DNA of 64,000 bases from an uncultured Bacteroidales bacterium. GTDB lineage: Bacteria; Bacteroidota; Bacteroidia; Bacteroidales; UBA932. The translations under genes were made by a program, and so were the position numbers. Shown here piece by piece: positions 26,040 to 33,831 of the stretch (position 1 is its first letter; the number at the start of each line of letters is the position of its first letter). The stretch is taken from assembly GCA_944326325.1 (NCBI GenBank), contig CALVDQ010000010.1, positions 1 to 64,000 on the forward strand. Direction: 5' to 3'. The notes below the pieces were generated by a model, which saw only the letters and a list, made by a program, of their open reading frames with translations, made no database searches and was not told the DNA's origin.

Positions 26040-26660
26040 TCACTGTATTATCGTGAAGGAACATCCGCCGGTCTTGTCTATGGCCTCCTCGAACCTGGAC
26101 GTGAGGGACAGCCGCACTTCGGTATCGAGCGAGCACGTCATTCCCAGATCCTGGCCGGACACGGGAAGCTTCATGTCCTTCAGGACCTTCATGACGCCGT
26201 TCATGTCCATGTACCCGAATGAAAGCCTGTATCTTCTGCTTGCTGTCTTTTCTATGATCTCCGCCCTGGAAAGGGCATCGGCAGTGGCACTGCGATAGGC
26301 CCTGACAAGGCCCGGTATGCCGAGTTTTATACCTCCGAAATACCTTATCACGACCACCAGTACATCGCTCAGCTCCAAGGAGTCTATCTGTCCGAGTATG
26401 GGTTTCCCGGCCGATGAGGAAGGTTCGCCGTCATCGTTGGCGCGGAAGATATCCCTCCGGTATCCGAGACGGTAGGCATAACAGTGGTGACGGGCGTCGT
26501 GGTATTCTTTCCTGAGGGAGGCTATGATGGATTTTATCTCGTCTTCACAGGTTACGGGGTATGCCCGGGCGATGAAACGGCTGCCATTATCCTTGAACAG
26601 CCCTTCCGAAGGTCCGGCTATGCTCCTGAATGTATCCTGTCCTGTAGTTTCCGGTATCAT
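26040..26660 (-). CDS. YigZ/IMPACT family protein
   Basis: 206 residues. The UPF0029 core includes RFIARAYPVTCEDE near residue 29, DDGEPSSSAGKPIL near 76 and VVVIRYFGGIKLGIPGLVRAY near 103, followed by a small C-terminal DUF1949-like domain. The family includes yeast Yih1/IMPACT, which modulates the Gcn2 stress kinase; the bacterial role is unclear. The frame is open to 26744, but a -7 box at 26715-26708 with a TTG 20 bases upstream lies within it, so the start is set at MIPETTGQD (26660). Confidence 0.9.
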   Translation of the reverse strand: MIPETTGQDTFRSIAGPSEGLFKDNGSRFIARAYPVTCEDEIKSIIASLRKEYHDARHHCYAYRLGYRRDIFRANDDGEPSSSAGKPILGQIDSLELSDVLVVVIRYFGGIKLGIPGLVRAYRSATADALSRAEIIEKTASRRYRLSFGYMDMNGVMKVLKDMKLPVSGQDLGMTCSLDTEVRLSLTSRFEEAIDKTGGCSFTIIQ

Positions 26661-26707
26661 ATCGGGATTTACGGTATCGCCCTTTGCACCGGGCCGTTCA
26701 CCGGATT

Positions 26708-26738
26708 CAAAAGTAGCGTTTTTTATATTATTTTGCAA
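26708..26738 (-). promoter_or_regulatory. Promoter of the yigZ-pyrB-pyrI unit
   Basis: Minus strand TTG (26738-26736), 20-base spacer, TACTTTTG (26715-26708). Its -33 element abuts the -33 element of the divergent promoter, sharing TTTTGCAA. Confidence 0.7.
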
Positions 26739-26764
26739 CCGCAATGAAATATTTATTACCTTTG
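26732..26764 (+). promoter_or_regulatory. Promoter of the pRiA4b ORF-3-like gene
   Basis: TTTG (26732-26735), 21-base spacer, TACCTTTG (26757-26764). The start codon lies 26 bases downstream. Confidence 0.72.
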
Positions 26765-26789
26765 GACTCCGATGAAATTTTAAGACATT

Positions 26790-27347
26790 ATGATATTCAG
26801 ATATAGGGTTTCTCTTCCCGGCATAAAGGGTTTCGCGAGAGTTTACGAGGTGAAGGCCGGCACTACTCTTTATTCATTCCACAAGCAGATGAGGGCCGAC
26901 ATGGATTTTCCCCAGGACCAGCTTGTGCTGTTCAAGGCCATGGACAAGAACGGAGCCGTGGTAGCCAGGTACGGCATCTTCGATCTCGGGGCAGGTACAA
27001 TAGACTCCGTGACAATAGACCGTACCGTCAAAGACGGGATAACCTCTTTCGTGTACTTTTACGACACGACCAATGTCAAGAGTGTGATAGTTACCCTGGA
27101 AGGTGAAGCCGAGCCGCGTCCGGGCGCCGTATATCCTCTTCTCGTGGAGACGAAGGGACCGAATCCGGTGGATTTCGAGAACGGATATGTCGCATACGAG
27201 GATCTTCCGGACGACAAGAAGAAACCGATGTCGGTATCCGACGATGACGATGATTTCGACGATGACGAGGATGATGAGGATACTGACGAGGACGGAGACG
27301 AGGATGGAGAGGAGATCTATGCGGAAGACGAGGATAATGCAGAGTAA
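26790..27347 (+). CDS. pRiA4b ORF-3-like protein with polyacidic tail
   Basis: 185 residues. The first 135 resemble the PF07929 family (plasmid pRiA4b ORF-3, also called IS1096 passenger TnpR-like): FRYRVSLPGIKGFARVYEV, then LYSFHKQMRADMDFPQDQLVLF and FVYFYDTTNV. From about residue 150 the protein becomes almost purely acidic (runs of Asp and Glu separated by Thr, Gly, Phe) to the end. No transposase or plasmid gene is nearby, so the family name is no evidence of mobility. The acidic tail suggests binding to a basic partner or mimicry of nucleic acid, which is inference. miaA follows 28 bases later. Confidence 0.8.
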   Translation: MIFRYRVSLPGIKGFARVYEVKAGTTLYSFHKQMRADMDFPQDQLVLFKAMDKNGAVVARYGIFDLGAGTIDSVTIDRTVKDGITSFVYFYDTTNVKSVIVTLEGEAEPRPGAVYPLLVETKGPNPVDFENGYVAYEDLPDDKKKPMSVSDDDDDFDDDEDDEDTDEDGDEDGEEIYAEDEDNAE

Positions 27348-27375
27348 CTTGCCGCAGCTCCGGTAACCGCGTCTG

Positions 27376-28239
27376 ATGGACCGCAGGCTGATCATAATAT
27401 TGGGACCGACAGCTGTCGGCAAGACTGACTACAGTATAAGGGAGGCTCTGAAATACGGGTCTCCCGTCATTTCATGCGATTCGCGGCAGATATACCGGGA
27501 AATGTCGGTCGGCACTGCCGTACCTTCCGCAGAACAGCTTGCACTCGTAAGACATTATTTCATCCACAGCCGTTCGGTGACCGAACCTTATTCCGCAGGA
27601 AGATACGAAATCGATGCGCTGGCCCTGATAGAAAGACTCTTCAGTCAGGGCCACGAGACGCTCGTAATGGCCGGAGGCTCCGGTTTCTATATCGATGCCC
27701 TGTGCAATGGGCTGGATGACTTTCCCCCTGCAGACGAAGAACTCCGTGCCGTACTTTCAGCAAGGCTGCGTGAGGAAGGGGTAGAATCACTGAGGCTGGA
27801 ACTGAAAAGGCTGGATCCGGAATCATACGCCTCTATCGACATTGCCAACGGACAGCGTGTAGTCCGGGCCCTGGAGGTCTGCCTGATGACAGGACGCCCT
27901 TTCTCGTCTTTCAAGACTTCTCCGTCCAGGAAACGGGACTTCTCGATAGAGAAAATCGGCCTTTTCCGCCCGCGTGAAGAACTTTACGGCAGGATAAACG
28001 CGCGTGTACTGTCCATGATGGACGCCGGGCTGGTGGACGAGGTACGGGGACTGTCGCGGTACAGGGACCTTCCTGCCCTTCAGACTGTAGGATACAGGGA
28101 AATTTTCCGGTACCTGGACGGGGAGATTCCTCTGGAACGTGCCGTGGAACTTATCCAGCGCAACACAAGGCATTATGCGAAGAGGCAGATGAGCTATTGG
28201 GGCCGGGACCGGGAAATAAGGTGGGTGGAAACAAAATGA
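27376..28239 (+). CDS. miaA: tRNA dimethylallyltransferase
   Basis: 287 residues. The P-loop ILGPTAVGKTDYS is at residue 7 and SCDSRQIYREMSVGTA near 35. MAGGSGFYIDALCNGL is near 100 and the C-terminal QTVGYREIFRYLDGE and RNTRHYAKRQMSYW motifs are present. It attaches an isoprenyl group to A37 of tRNAs that read U-starting codons. The protein is complete and of normal length. Probably in one unit with the acidic-tailed gene upstream. Confidence 0.96.
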   Translation: MDRRLIIILGPTAVGKTDYSIREALKYGSPVISCDSRQIYREMSVGTAVPSAEQLALVRHYFIHSRSVTEPYSAGRYEIDALALIERLFSQGHETLVMAGGSGFYIDALCNGLDDFPPADEELRAVLSARLREEGVESLRLELKRLDPESYASIDIANGQRVVRALEVCLMTGRPFSSFKTSPSRKRDFSIEKIGLFRPREELYGRINARVLSMMDAGLVDEVRGLSRYRDLPALQTVGYREIFRYLDGEIPLERAVELIQRNTRHYAKRQMSYWGRDREIRWVETK

Positions 28240-28255
28240 CATGTACCGGGCCTGC

Positions 28256-28277
28256 ATTTCAGATTCATTTCAGATTC
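28256..28277 (+). repeat. Tandem 11-bp direct repeat upstream of the PepSY-like gene
   Basis: ATTTCAGATTC occurs twice without a gap, 28256-28266 and 28267-28277. The 11-base period is one helical turn, and the pair occupies the -33 region just upstream of the -7 box at 28284. This is the geometry of an OmpR/PhoB-type activator site. Confidence 0.7.
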
Positions 28278-28283
28278 CGCACG

Positions 28284-28291
28284 TAGCTTTG
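28284..28291 (+). promoter_or_regulatory. -7 box of the PepSY-like lipoprotein gene
   Basis: TAGCTTTG, 30 bases before the ATG. No TTG at normal spacing; the tandem repeat takes its place. Confidence 0.55.
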
Positions 28292-28320
28292 CAGGAGTAA
28301 ATGATAAAAAAAGAACGGTT

Positions 28321-28758
28321 ATGAAAAGATTGGTATCACTTGCTGCCGCATTATTCGCGGGTATTTTCATGCTCATGGGATGTGAAGAAACGAAAATCAG
28401 GTCCGAAAAACTGCCTGAACCCGCAAAGGCATTCATTACGCAATATTTCCCCGGGACCGAGGTGGTATTTGCCGAGCGCGAAAGAGACAACGGCACCAGG
28501 CACTACAATGTGCGGCTGGCTGAGGGCACCGAGATAGACTTCGACTCTGACGGGAACTGGACAAGCGTCGACTGCGAATATTCTACGTTACCGTCCGGAA
28601 TACTGCTTCCGGCAATGGAAACCTACATCTCGGAGAACTATGACACGGCTGAAGCCTACAAGGTAGAGAAGGAATCCGGTGGGTATGAAGTCGGGATTAC
28701 CGGAGGCCTTGAACTCATATTCAATGCTTCCGGCGAATTCATACGTGAATCCCGGTAA
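28321..28758 (+). CDS. PepSY-like (DUF2874) lipoprotein
   Basis: 145 residues with a lipoprotein signal ending in LMGC at residue 21. Two copies of a PepSY-like repeat follow: the first around LPEPAKAFITQYFPGTEVV...YNVRLAEGTEIDFDSDGNW, the second around LPAMETYISENYDTAEAYKV...YEVGITGGLELIFNASGEF. Bacteroidota PepSY-like proteins are periplasmic or surface-anchored, and several are induced by two-component systems; their ligand is unknown. The 11-bp repeats before its promoter fit such control. A terminator follows at 28777. Confidence 0.88.
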   Translation: MKRLVSLAAALFAGIFMLMGCEETKIRSEKLPEPAKAFITQYFPGTEVVFAERERDNGTRHYNVRLAEGTEIDFDSDGNWTSVDCEYSTLPSGILLPAMETYISENYDTAEAYKVEKESGGYEVGITGGLELIFNASGEFIRESR

Positions 28759-28776
28759 AGCTTGCAAGTCACGAAG

Positions 28777-28820
28777 ATGCCCCGGAAGCCCGGCAAAGTC
28801 CCGCAGGCGTTCCGGGGCAT
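28777..28820 (+). terminator. Terminator between the PepSY-like gene and the convergent MFS gene
   Basis: Perfect 11-bp stem ATGCCCCGGAA/TTCCGGGGCAT with a 22-base loop, in the 100-base gap between two converging genes. T-rich on the plus strand after a short interval (TTCCATATTGTTTT). Probably bidirectional. Confidence 0.7.
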
Positions 28821-28858
28821 TTCCATATTGTTTTCCGTCCGGCGGCTCCGTGCAAGGG

Positions 28859-30145
28859 TCAGACCGGAATTTTACGGTTTACATTGCGATAGCCGGTTGA
28901 TCCGTAATACAGCAGATAGCAGAGACAGGCGATGATGATCCAGAAAGATGCGCGGCAGCCCGCAAGGTCGGCGAATATCCCCTGTATTGCAGGGACAATC
29001 CCTCCGCCGCATACCATCATCATGAAGAAACCTGTAGCCATGGACGTGTATTTCCCGAGTCCTTCGACAGACAGATTGTAGATGTTTCCCCACATCACTG
29101 AAGTGAACAGACCTGTCAGGACGAGGAATACCACGTTTACAGGTATGTTGCCGAGACTGTACCGTCCGAGGGTAATCGTGATCTTCTCAGGAGTGAATAT
29201 CGTGACGAGAATAAGGATCATTGCCATGATAGACGAGAACTGGAGCATATCCCGGCTGGAGAATTTGGACCCGAGAGTACCTCCGATAAGCCTTCCCACA
29301 AACATGAAGAACCAGTAGAAGGCCACTATGGCACCTGTCGTCCTCGGGTCTACCCCGACCTCATGGATCAGGTAGAGATTGGTCATGTTGGCTATGCCCA
29401 CCTCGACACCCGTATAGAGGAACACTGCCACGGAACCGAGGATGAAGTGCCTGAAAGAGAAGCAGCTGTACTCCCCGTCCCGTCCCGTCAGCTCGGCAAG
29501 GGCCTCCTTTGTCTCCACCGTTCCGGATTCAGGGACGTCGATGAACATGATTACAAGTATCGATACGGCGAATATGGCCACGAGTATGATGAACATCGGG
29601 TTCACATCCGCTATCTCGAAATGCGGAAGGCCATCTGCCGGCCGTGCCCCGGCGGACCGTCCCATCAGGAAGCCGACGACGAACGGTACTATGGTAGCAG
29701 CTATGGAGTTAAGGGATCCGCCCCACTGTATCAGCTGGTTGCCCTTGTTGCCGCCTCCACCCAGGGAGTTAAGCAAAGGGTTTACCACAGTATTCAGCAT
29801 ACACATCGAGAATCCGGAGATGAAAGCCCCGAGGAAATAGAGCCAGAGGCCTCTGGAAATCTGTCCGGAAAAGAACATCAGCCCCAGTCCGATGATGCCG
29901 ACAGTCACGGCCACGATCAGGGAAAACCTGTAGCCGTATTTCTTCAGCATGAGCCCGGCAGGCAGTCCCATGAAAGCGTATGCGATGAAGTTGGCGAAAT
30001 TACCCAACTGGGCGATACCCATAGAGACGCCGTACTGGGATTTCACGATGACACCGAGAGGATTCTGAAGTCCGGTAACGAAGGCAATCATGAAGAAAAG
30101 GACGTATGAAAGGATGATTACCGGCAAATATTTTCTTATTTTCAT
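28859..30145 (-). CDS. MFS sugar permease, FucP/GluP-like
   Basis: 428 residues, twelve predicted transmembrane helices and a central cytoplasmic loop (about residues 200-220). The N-terminal sequence (GLQNPLGVIVKSQYGVSMGIAQLGNFANFIAY) and the MLNTVVNPLLNSLGGGGNKGNQLIQWGGSLNSI segment are characteristic of the fucose/glucose/galactose:proton symporter branch. QFSSIMAMILI and FTSVMWGNIYNLSVEGLGKYTS match the C-half. The actual sugar is not determinable. It sits 155 bases downstream of another MFS gene on the same strand, separated from it by a hairpin. Confidence 0.88.
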   Translation of the reverse strand: MKIRKYLPVIILSYVLFFMIAFVTGLQNPLGVIVKSQYGVSMGIAQLGNFANFIAYAFMGLPAGLMLKKYGYRFSLIVAVTVGIIGLGLMFFSGQISRGLWLYFLGAFISGFSMCMLNTVVNPLLNSLGGGGNKGNQLIQWGGSLNSIAATIVPFVVGFLMGRSAGARPADGLPHFEIADVNPMFIILVAIFAVSILVIMFIDVPESGTVETKEALAELTGRDGEYSCFSFRHFILGSVAVFLYTGVEVGIANMTNLYLIHEVGVDPRTTGAIVAFYWFFMFVGRLIGGTLGSKFSSRDMLQFSSIMAMILILVTIFTPEKITITLGRYSLGNIPVNVVFLVLTGLFTSVMWGNIYNLSVEGLGKYTSMATGFFMMMVCGGGIVPAIQGIFADLAGCRASFWIIIACLCYLLYYGSTGYRNVNRKIPV

Positions 30146-30283
30146 AAACGTACTTTTTGATCAGTAAATTTTCAGACTCTGTCTTCCGGAAAGATCCCTG
30201 AAATTCCAGGGGCTCACCCTGAGGACATAATTTCTTATAAAGGTATGAAGAAAATCCGTAAATGAAAATAAAAATTCGAATCC

Positions 30284-30299
30284 ATGCCGTTTCCGGCAT
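30284..30299 (-). terminator. Hairpin after the OPA-type MFS gene
   Basis: On the minus strand ATGCCG-GAAA-CGGCAT, a 6-bp stem with a GAAA tetraloop immediately after the stop codon. A T-rich stretch (AATTTTTATTTT) begins about ten bases on. The tail is offset, so termination is likely but may be partial. Confidence 0.55.
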
Positions 30300-30300
30300 A

Positions 30301-31677
30301 TCATCCGTTTTTCATCATTTTCTTCCAGTTGAACACAGGCAGCAGGAACGAAATGAGGGCGGCGGTCAGCCAGAACACGGACACTGGCGTAAAATCGTAC
30401 ACCGCATCGGCTATATCCGCAGCCTGCTGCATATTCCCTTCTATAAGGTAGCCGCTGGCTATATCCTGGATTCCGGCAGCAAGATAGCTCGATATCCCGA
30501 CTATCCCCAGCGCGGCCCCGGTAGCCTTTCTCGGCACGATATCGACAGCCATCAGCCCTGCTACGATGCAGTACAGCACCCCGATGGAAAGGCTGAACAT
30601 GGAGATGTATATCACATTCATGACATATCCTCCCCCTGAAAAGAGGAAAAGCGCGAGCGAGGCAAAACTTATGGCTCCGGAAAGTATTGCCGGCTTTATG
30701 CGGTCGCTCTTGAAGACAGTATCGGAAAGCCATCCGGCAAGTACCGTTCCCAGTATCCCGAATATGGCCGAGAACGCTATGATCTGGGAAGCCGATTCAA
30801 GGGAAAAGGCCTTTTCTTTCTGGAGGAAAAGCACCCCCCAGCCTGCCACCGCATACTTCGTGATGTATATGAAGGCGCTTGCTGCCGCGATTATCCATAT
30901 ACCGGGATGCCGGAGCACGATTTTCTGGACTTCGGAAGTCCTCATCCTGTCCTCTGCCCTCATCTCCTCGGAAGACAGTGCCTGGACGGAAGGGAGGCCC
31001 TTGCTTTCCGGGGTATCGCTTACACAAAACAGTATCACGAGCGTTCCTGCGATGCCGGCCACCGCCGAAAAGATGAATCCCGACTGCCAGCCGAAAGTCC
31101 CGACGATGGCCCCTATCACGATGAAGGACAGGAATTCGCCTATATATGGACTGGCACTGAAAATTCCGTAATAGGTCCCTCTCTTGTTCAGGGGAAACCA
31201 TCTCGAAAGATTTATGATTCCCGGAGGAGAACCCATGGACTGTGTCCAGCCGTTGATCCCCCAAAGTATCGCGAAGGAAATGAAAAACGCCACGGAAGCG
31301 AAGCCGGCATCACCGTGGAAAAAGCCGAGCACCCCCATCAGCAGATTGATGACAGCCGAGACTGCCAGGCCTGTGGCCATAAAGCGCCTTATGTTGCAGT
31401 AGTCGGCAATGAAGCCGTTCATGAACTTGCCCACCGCATAGACGAAGAGCAGGGCAGAGCCGATGATGCCCAACTGCCCGGCCGTAAGAAGTCCGGAATC
31501 TATCACGGGCTGCTTCACCACACTCAGGCTGAGCCGGCATACATAGTAGAGGCTGTAGCCGATGGTCGCGCCCCAGAACGTTTTGTTCCTCAATGCTTTG
31601 TAGACAGGACGGATACGGTCTTCCGGGACTTTTTCCGCAGATGGCTTGCTTATTCTGTAAAACGTATACAGGCTCAT
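30301..31677 (-). CDS. MFS organophosphate:phosphate antiporter-like transporter (GlpT/UhpT type)
   Basis: 458 residues, about twelve helices. The N-terminal block ALRNKTFWGATIGYSLYYVCRLSLSVVKQPV and the segment GWTQSMGSPPGIINLSRWFPLNKRGTYYGIFSASPYIGE, with conserved arginines, are characteristic of the OPA branch of the MFS, which exchanges glycerol-3-phosphate or hexose-6-phosphate for phosphate. Substrate unproven. The frame is open to 31734, but a near-consensus -7 box (TATCTTTA, 31726-31719) lies within that stretch, so MSLYTFYRIS at 31677 is used. Confidence 0.85.
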   Translation of the reverse strand: MSLYTFYRISKPSAEKVPEDRIRPVYKALRNKTFWGATIGYSLYYVCRLSLSVVKQPVIDSGLLTAGQLGIIGSALLFVYAVGKFMNGFIADYCNIRRFMATGLAVSAVINLLMGVLGFFHGDAGFASVAFFISFAILWGINGWTQSMGSPPGIINLSRWFPLNKRGTYYGIFSASPYIGEFLSFIVIGAIVGTFGWQSGFIFSAVAGIAGTLVILFCVSDTPESKGLPSVQALSSEEMRAEDRMRTSEVQKIVLRHPGIWIIAAASAFIYITKYAVAGWGVLFLQKEKAFSLESASQIIAFSAIFGILGTVLAGWLSDTVFKSDRIKPAILSGAISFASLALFLFSGGGYVMNVIYISMFSLSIGVLYCIVAGLMAVDIVPRKATGAALGIVGISSYLAAGIQDIASGYLIEGNMQQAADIADAVYDFTPVSVFWLTAALISFLLPVFNWKKMMKNG

Positions 31678-31780
31678 ATTTTCATTTCGCAGATAACGGT
31701 TCTCTATGAAAAATCCGTTAAAGATACGAAACACTTTCCAAATATAGAGGGAATTGCATGGTTTATTCTGCCATAATGAT

Positions 31781-31788
31781 TAAATTTG
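31781..31788 (+). promoter_or_regulatory. -7 box for the SGNH hydrolase gene
   Basis: TAAATTTG, 54 bases before the ATG at 31842. The nearest TTG (31754) leaves a 24-base spacer, slightly long. The box lies in the longer open frame and so excludes starts before it. Confidence 0.5.
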
Positions 31789-31841
31789 CACCCCGTGGGG
31801 CCCGGACGGACGGGACCCGTATTTCTATAACACGTAAAACG

Positions 31842-32921
31842 ATGAAAAGAATCCTCTTCTTCGCCGCATTATTCCTGTGTATATCTGCAGCGGCACAGAA
31901 CAGCAAAGGCTTTACCTTCACCGAGGCATCGGACCTCAACCTTATCGGCAAGATCCTGGACGGCACCCCTAACCCGTACCACAGGGTCGACACCTGCAAG
32001 TACAAAGGCTTTACAAAAGGAGAGAACGAACAGGTAAGGTGCTCTGCCGGACTTGCCGTCCTGTTCAGGACAGACTCCCCTGCCATTTCGGTGAAAAGCG
32101 AATACGGATACTATAATATGGGGACGAATACGATGGGTATCGCCCTCAGGGGATATGACCTGTATATCAAGAAGGACGGGCAGTGGATATACGCCGCCTC
32201 AAAGGCAGGGAACCCGGGAAAGGACGAAAACCTGGTCCTGATCAGCGGCATGGACGGGTCCATGAAGGAGTGCATGCTCTACCTTCCAATATACAGCGAA
32301 ATGTATTCGGTAAAGATAGGGGTGAAGGAAGGATCGGTCATCGAAAGCCTCGAGTCTCCGTTCAGGCACAGGATAGCCATCTTCGGCTCCAGCTTCACAC
32401 AGGGGATAAGCATCAGCCGGCCGGGCATGTCCTATCCGATGCAGTTCATGAGACATACCGGTCTGCAGATCCTCAGCCTCGGATGCAGCGGGAACTGCAA
32501 GCTGCAGCCGTATTTCGCCGATGTGCTGGCAGACTGCAAGGCCGATGCGATGATATTCGACTCTTTCTCGAATCCTGATGCCAGGATGATAAAGGAAAGG
32601 CTTTTCCCGTTCATCGAGAAGATCCGGGAATCTCATCCTGACATTCCGCTCATCTTCATGCAGACTATCTACCGTGAAAGCCGCAATTTCAGCCTTGCCA
32701 GCGACAAGTCCGAACAGGCCAAGATGGATATGGCGGCCGCACTCATGAAAGAGGCCGTGAAGAAATACGACAATGTATATTTCATAATCCCTGATACCGG
32801 GAAAAACGCACGTGAAAGTTCGGTCGACGGCACCCACCCGTCCGATATGGGCTATATGGGCTGGGCTGAGTCGATAGAGAAGCCTGTCCTCAGGATCCTG
32901 AAGAAATACGGTATCAGGTAG
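31842..32921 (+). CDS. Secreted SGNH-hydrolase (GDSL-like esterase) family protein
   Basis: 359 residues with a signal peptide (ILFFAALFLCISAAAQ). An N-terminal beta-sandwich-like domain (about 25-180) precedes the SGNH domain. Block I is IFGSSFTQGIS, with the nucleophile serine near 186. Block II is LGCSGNC, block III is near IFDSFSNPDA, and block V is DGTHPSDMGY, supplying Asp and His near the end. It resembles the Bacteroidota SGNH proteins with an SsfX3-like N-terminal domain, which are acyl or acetyl esterases acting on glycans or polyketides. The real substrate is unknown. Convergent with ChaN. Confidence 0.87.
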   Translation: MKRILFFAALFLCISAAAQNSKGFTFTEASDLNLIGKILDGTPNPYHRVDTCKYKGFTKGENEQVRCSAGLAVLFRTDSPAISVKSEYGYYNMGTNTMGIALRGYDLYIKKDGQWIYAASKAGNPGKDENLVLISGMDGSMKECMLYLPIYSEMYSVKIGVKEGSVIESLESPFRHRIAIFGSSFTQGISISRPGMSYPMQFMRHTGLQILSLGCSGNCKLQPYFADVLADCKADAMIFDSFSNPDARMIKERLFPFIEKIRESHPDIPLIFMQTIYRESRNFSLASDKSEQAKMDMAAALMKEAVKKYDNVYFIIPDTGKNARESSVDGTHPSDMGYMGWAESIEKPVLRILKKYGIR

Positions 32922-32936
32922 CCGGTACCGGTATCC

Positions 32937-33818
32937 TCAGAAATACGTCATGGTCATGTCCGTCGGGACACAGATGATGAAATCCGCACGGGAGATATTC
33001 TCCCCGTCCAGCGAAGATATGTCATCCTGCCTGACGCAGCATACGGTCATCACGGTCTTTCCCGGACAATAGTCCTCAAGATAAGGTATAATGCCGCCAT
33101 GGAAGTCGGAATGGAAATTCCCGTTATAATGGATGAAACGCTTCCCCGACATGTTCCTCGCTATGGACCAGGCCATGGTGGCATCTTTCAGGGCCTGAGC
33201 CTCCGCAAAAAAGCTGCGTGTACCGTCTTCGCGCCCGCTTATCATCTGCATGAACCCGAACATTGCCTCGCCGGCCTCCGAGGCCTCGAACTTTACAGGC
33301 AGGGGTGCCATAAGGGCCTTGGCCGCATCGGAAAGGCTGTCGAGGGCCTCAAGACCATGGTCCTTGACGTAAGAGGCATATCTGCGCGGGACATTTGTAG
33401 CCACGAACTTCAACCCCTTTTCCCTCGCGAATGAAAGGAGGGGGTAGTAGTCAGTATAGTAATTGTCCCATAGTTTCGCTTCATTCTCGAACTTGTCCGA
33501 AGAAATCAGTCCGGAGACATATTCGTCCACAAGCAGCTGGTTGTCTGTCTCGAACATCTCCGCTCCGATGACAAGGCCGTCAGGGGCCTTTTTCCACAGA
33601 TCCCTGGTGATCTCGTATTCAAGCCAATGTGCCACAGGGCAGTTGTGAGTCTCGCCGATAAAGACGACATCCGCGGAAGACAAAGCCTTCAGCATCCTGC
33701 CGTAGTCCGACCGGCTCCCGTCTGCCGAGAACACCGAATAGGCTGCCTTGTCCTGCGCAGACATTGAAAACTGCAGTAACACCAGCAGCATCAGAAACAT
33801 CAATCTTACCGTTTTCAT
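32937..33818 (-). CDS. ChaN-like (DUF399) haem-binding-type periplasmic protein
   Basis: 293 residues with a signal peptide (LMFLMLLVLLQFSMSAQ); no lipobox cysteine, unlike E. coli-type ChaN lipoproteins. The family core is visible: DVVFIGETHNCPVAHWLEYEI near residue 51, VIGAEMFETDNQLLVDEYV near 85 and RFIHYNGNFHSDFHGGI near 228. These histidine-bearing motifs are related to the TraB/ChaN/erythromycin-esterase fold. Campylobacter ChaN binds two haems as a dimer. It is the last gene of the SusCD operon, 13 bases behind the M16 peptidase, which suggests a role with that gene's products. Confidence 0.87.
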   Translation of the reverse strand: MKTVRLMFLMLLVLLQFSMSAQDKAAYSVFSADGSRSDYGRMLKALSSADVVFIGETHNCPVAHWLEYEITRDLWKKAPDGLVIGAEMFETDNQLLVDEYVSGLISSDKFENEAKLWDNYYTDYYPLLSFAREKGLKFVATNVPRRYASYVKDHGLEALDSLSDAAKALMAPLPVKFEASEAGEAMFGFMQMISGREDGTRSFFAEAQALKDATMAWSIARNMSGKRFIHYNGNFHSDFHGGIIPYLEDYCPGKTVMTVCCVRQDDISSLDGENISRADFIICVPTDMTMTYF

Positions 33819-33831
33819 AAAAAATCAATTT

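Noticed and set aside
26790..27347. IS1096/plasmid-associated family name as a sign of a mobile element
   Set aside because: No transposase, terminal repeats, integrase or change in base composition around it; the neighbours are core genes.
30301..32921. Phosphosugar MFS plus SGNH hydrolase as one catabolic operon
   Set aside because: The two genes are divergent with separate promoter boxes, and the SGNH gene converges on ChaN, so no joint operon is supported.
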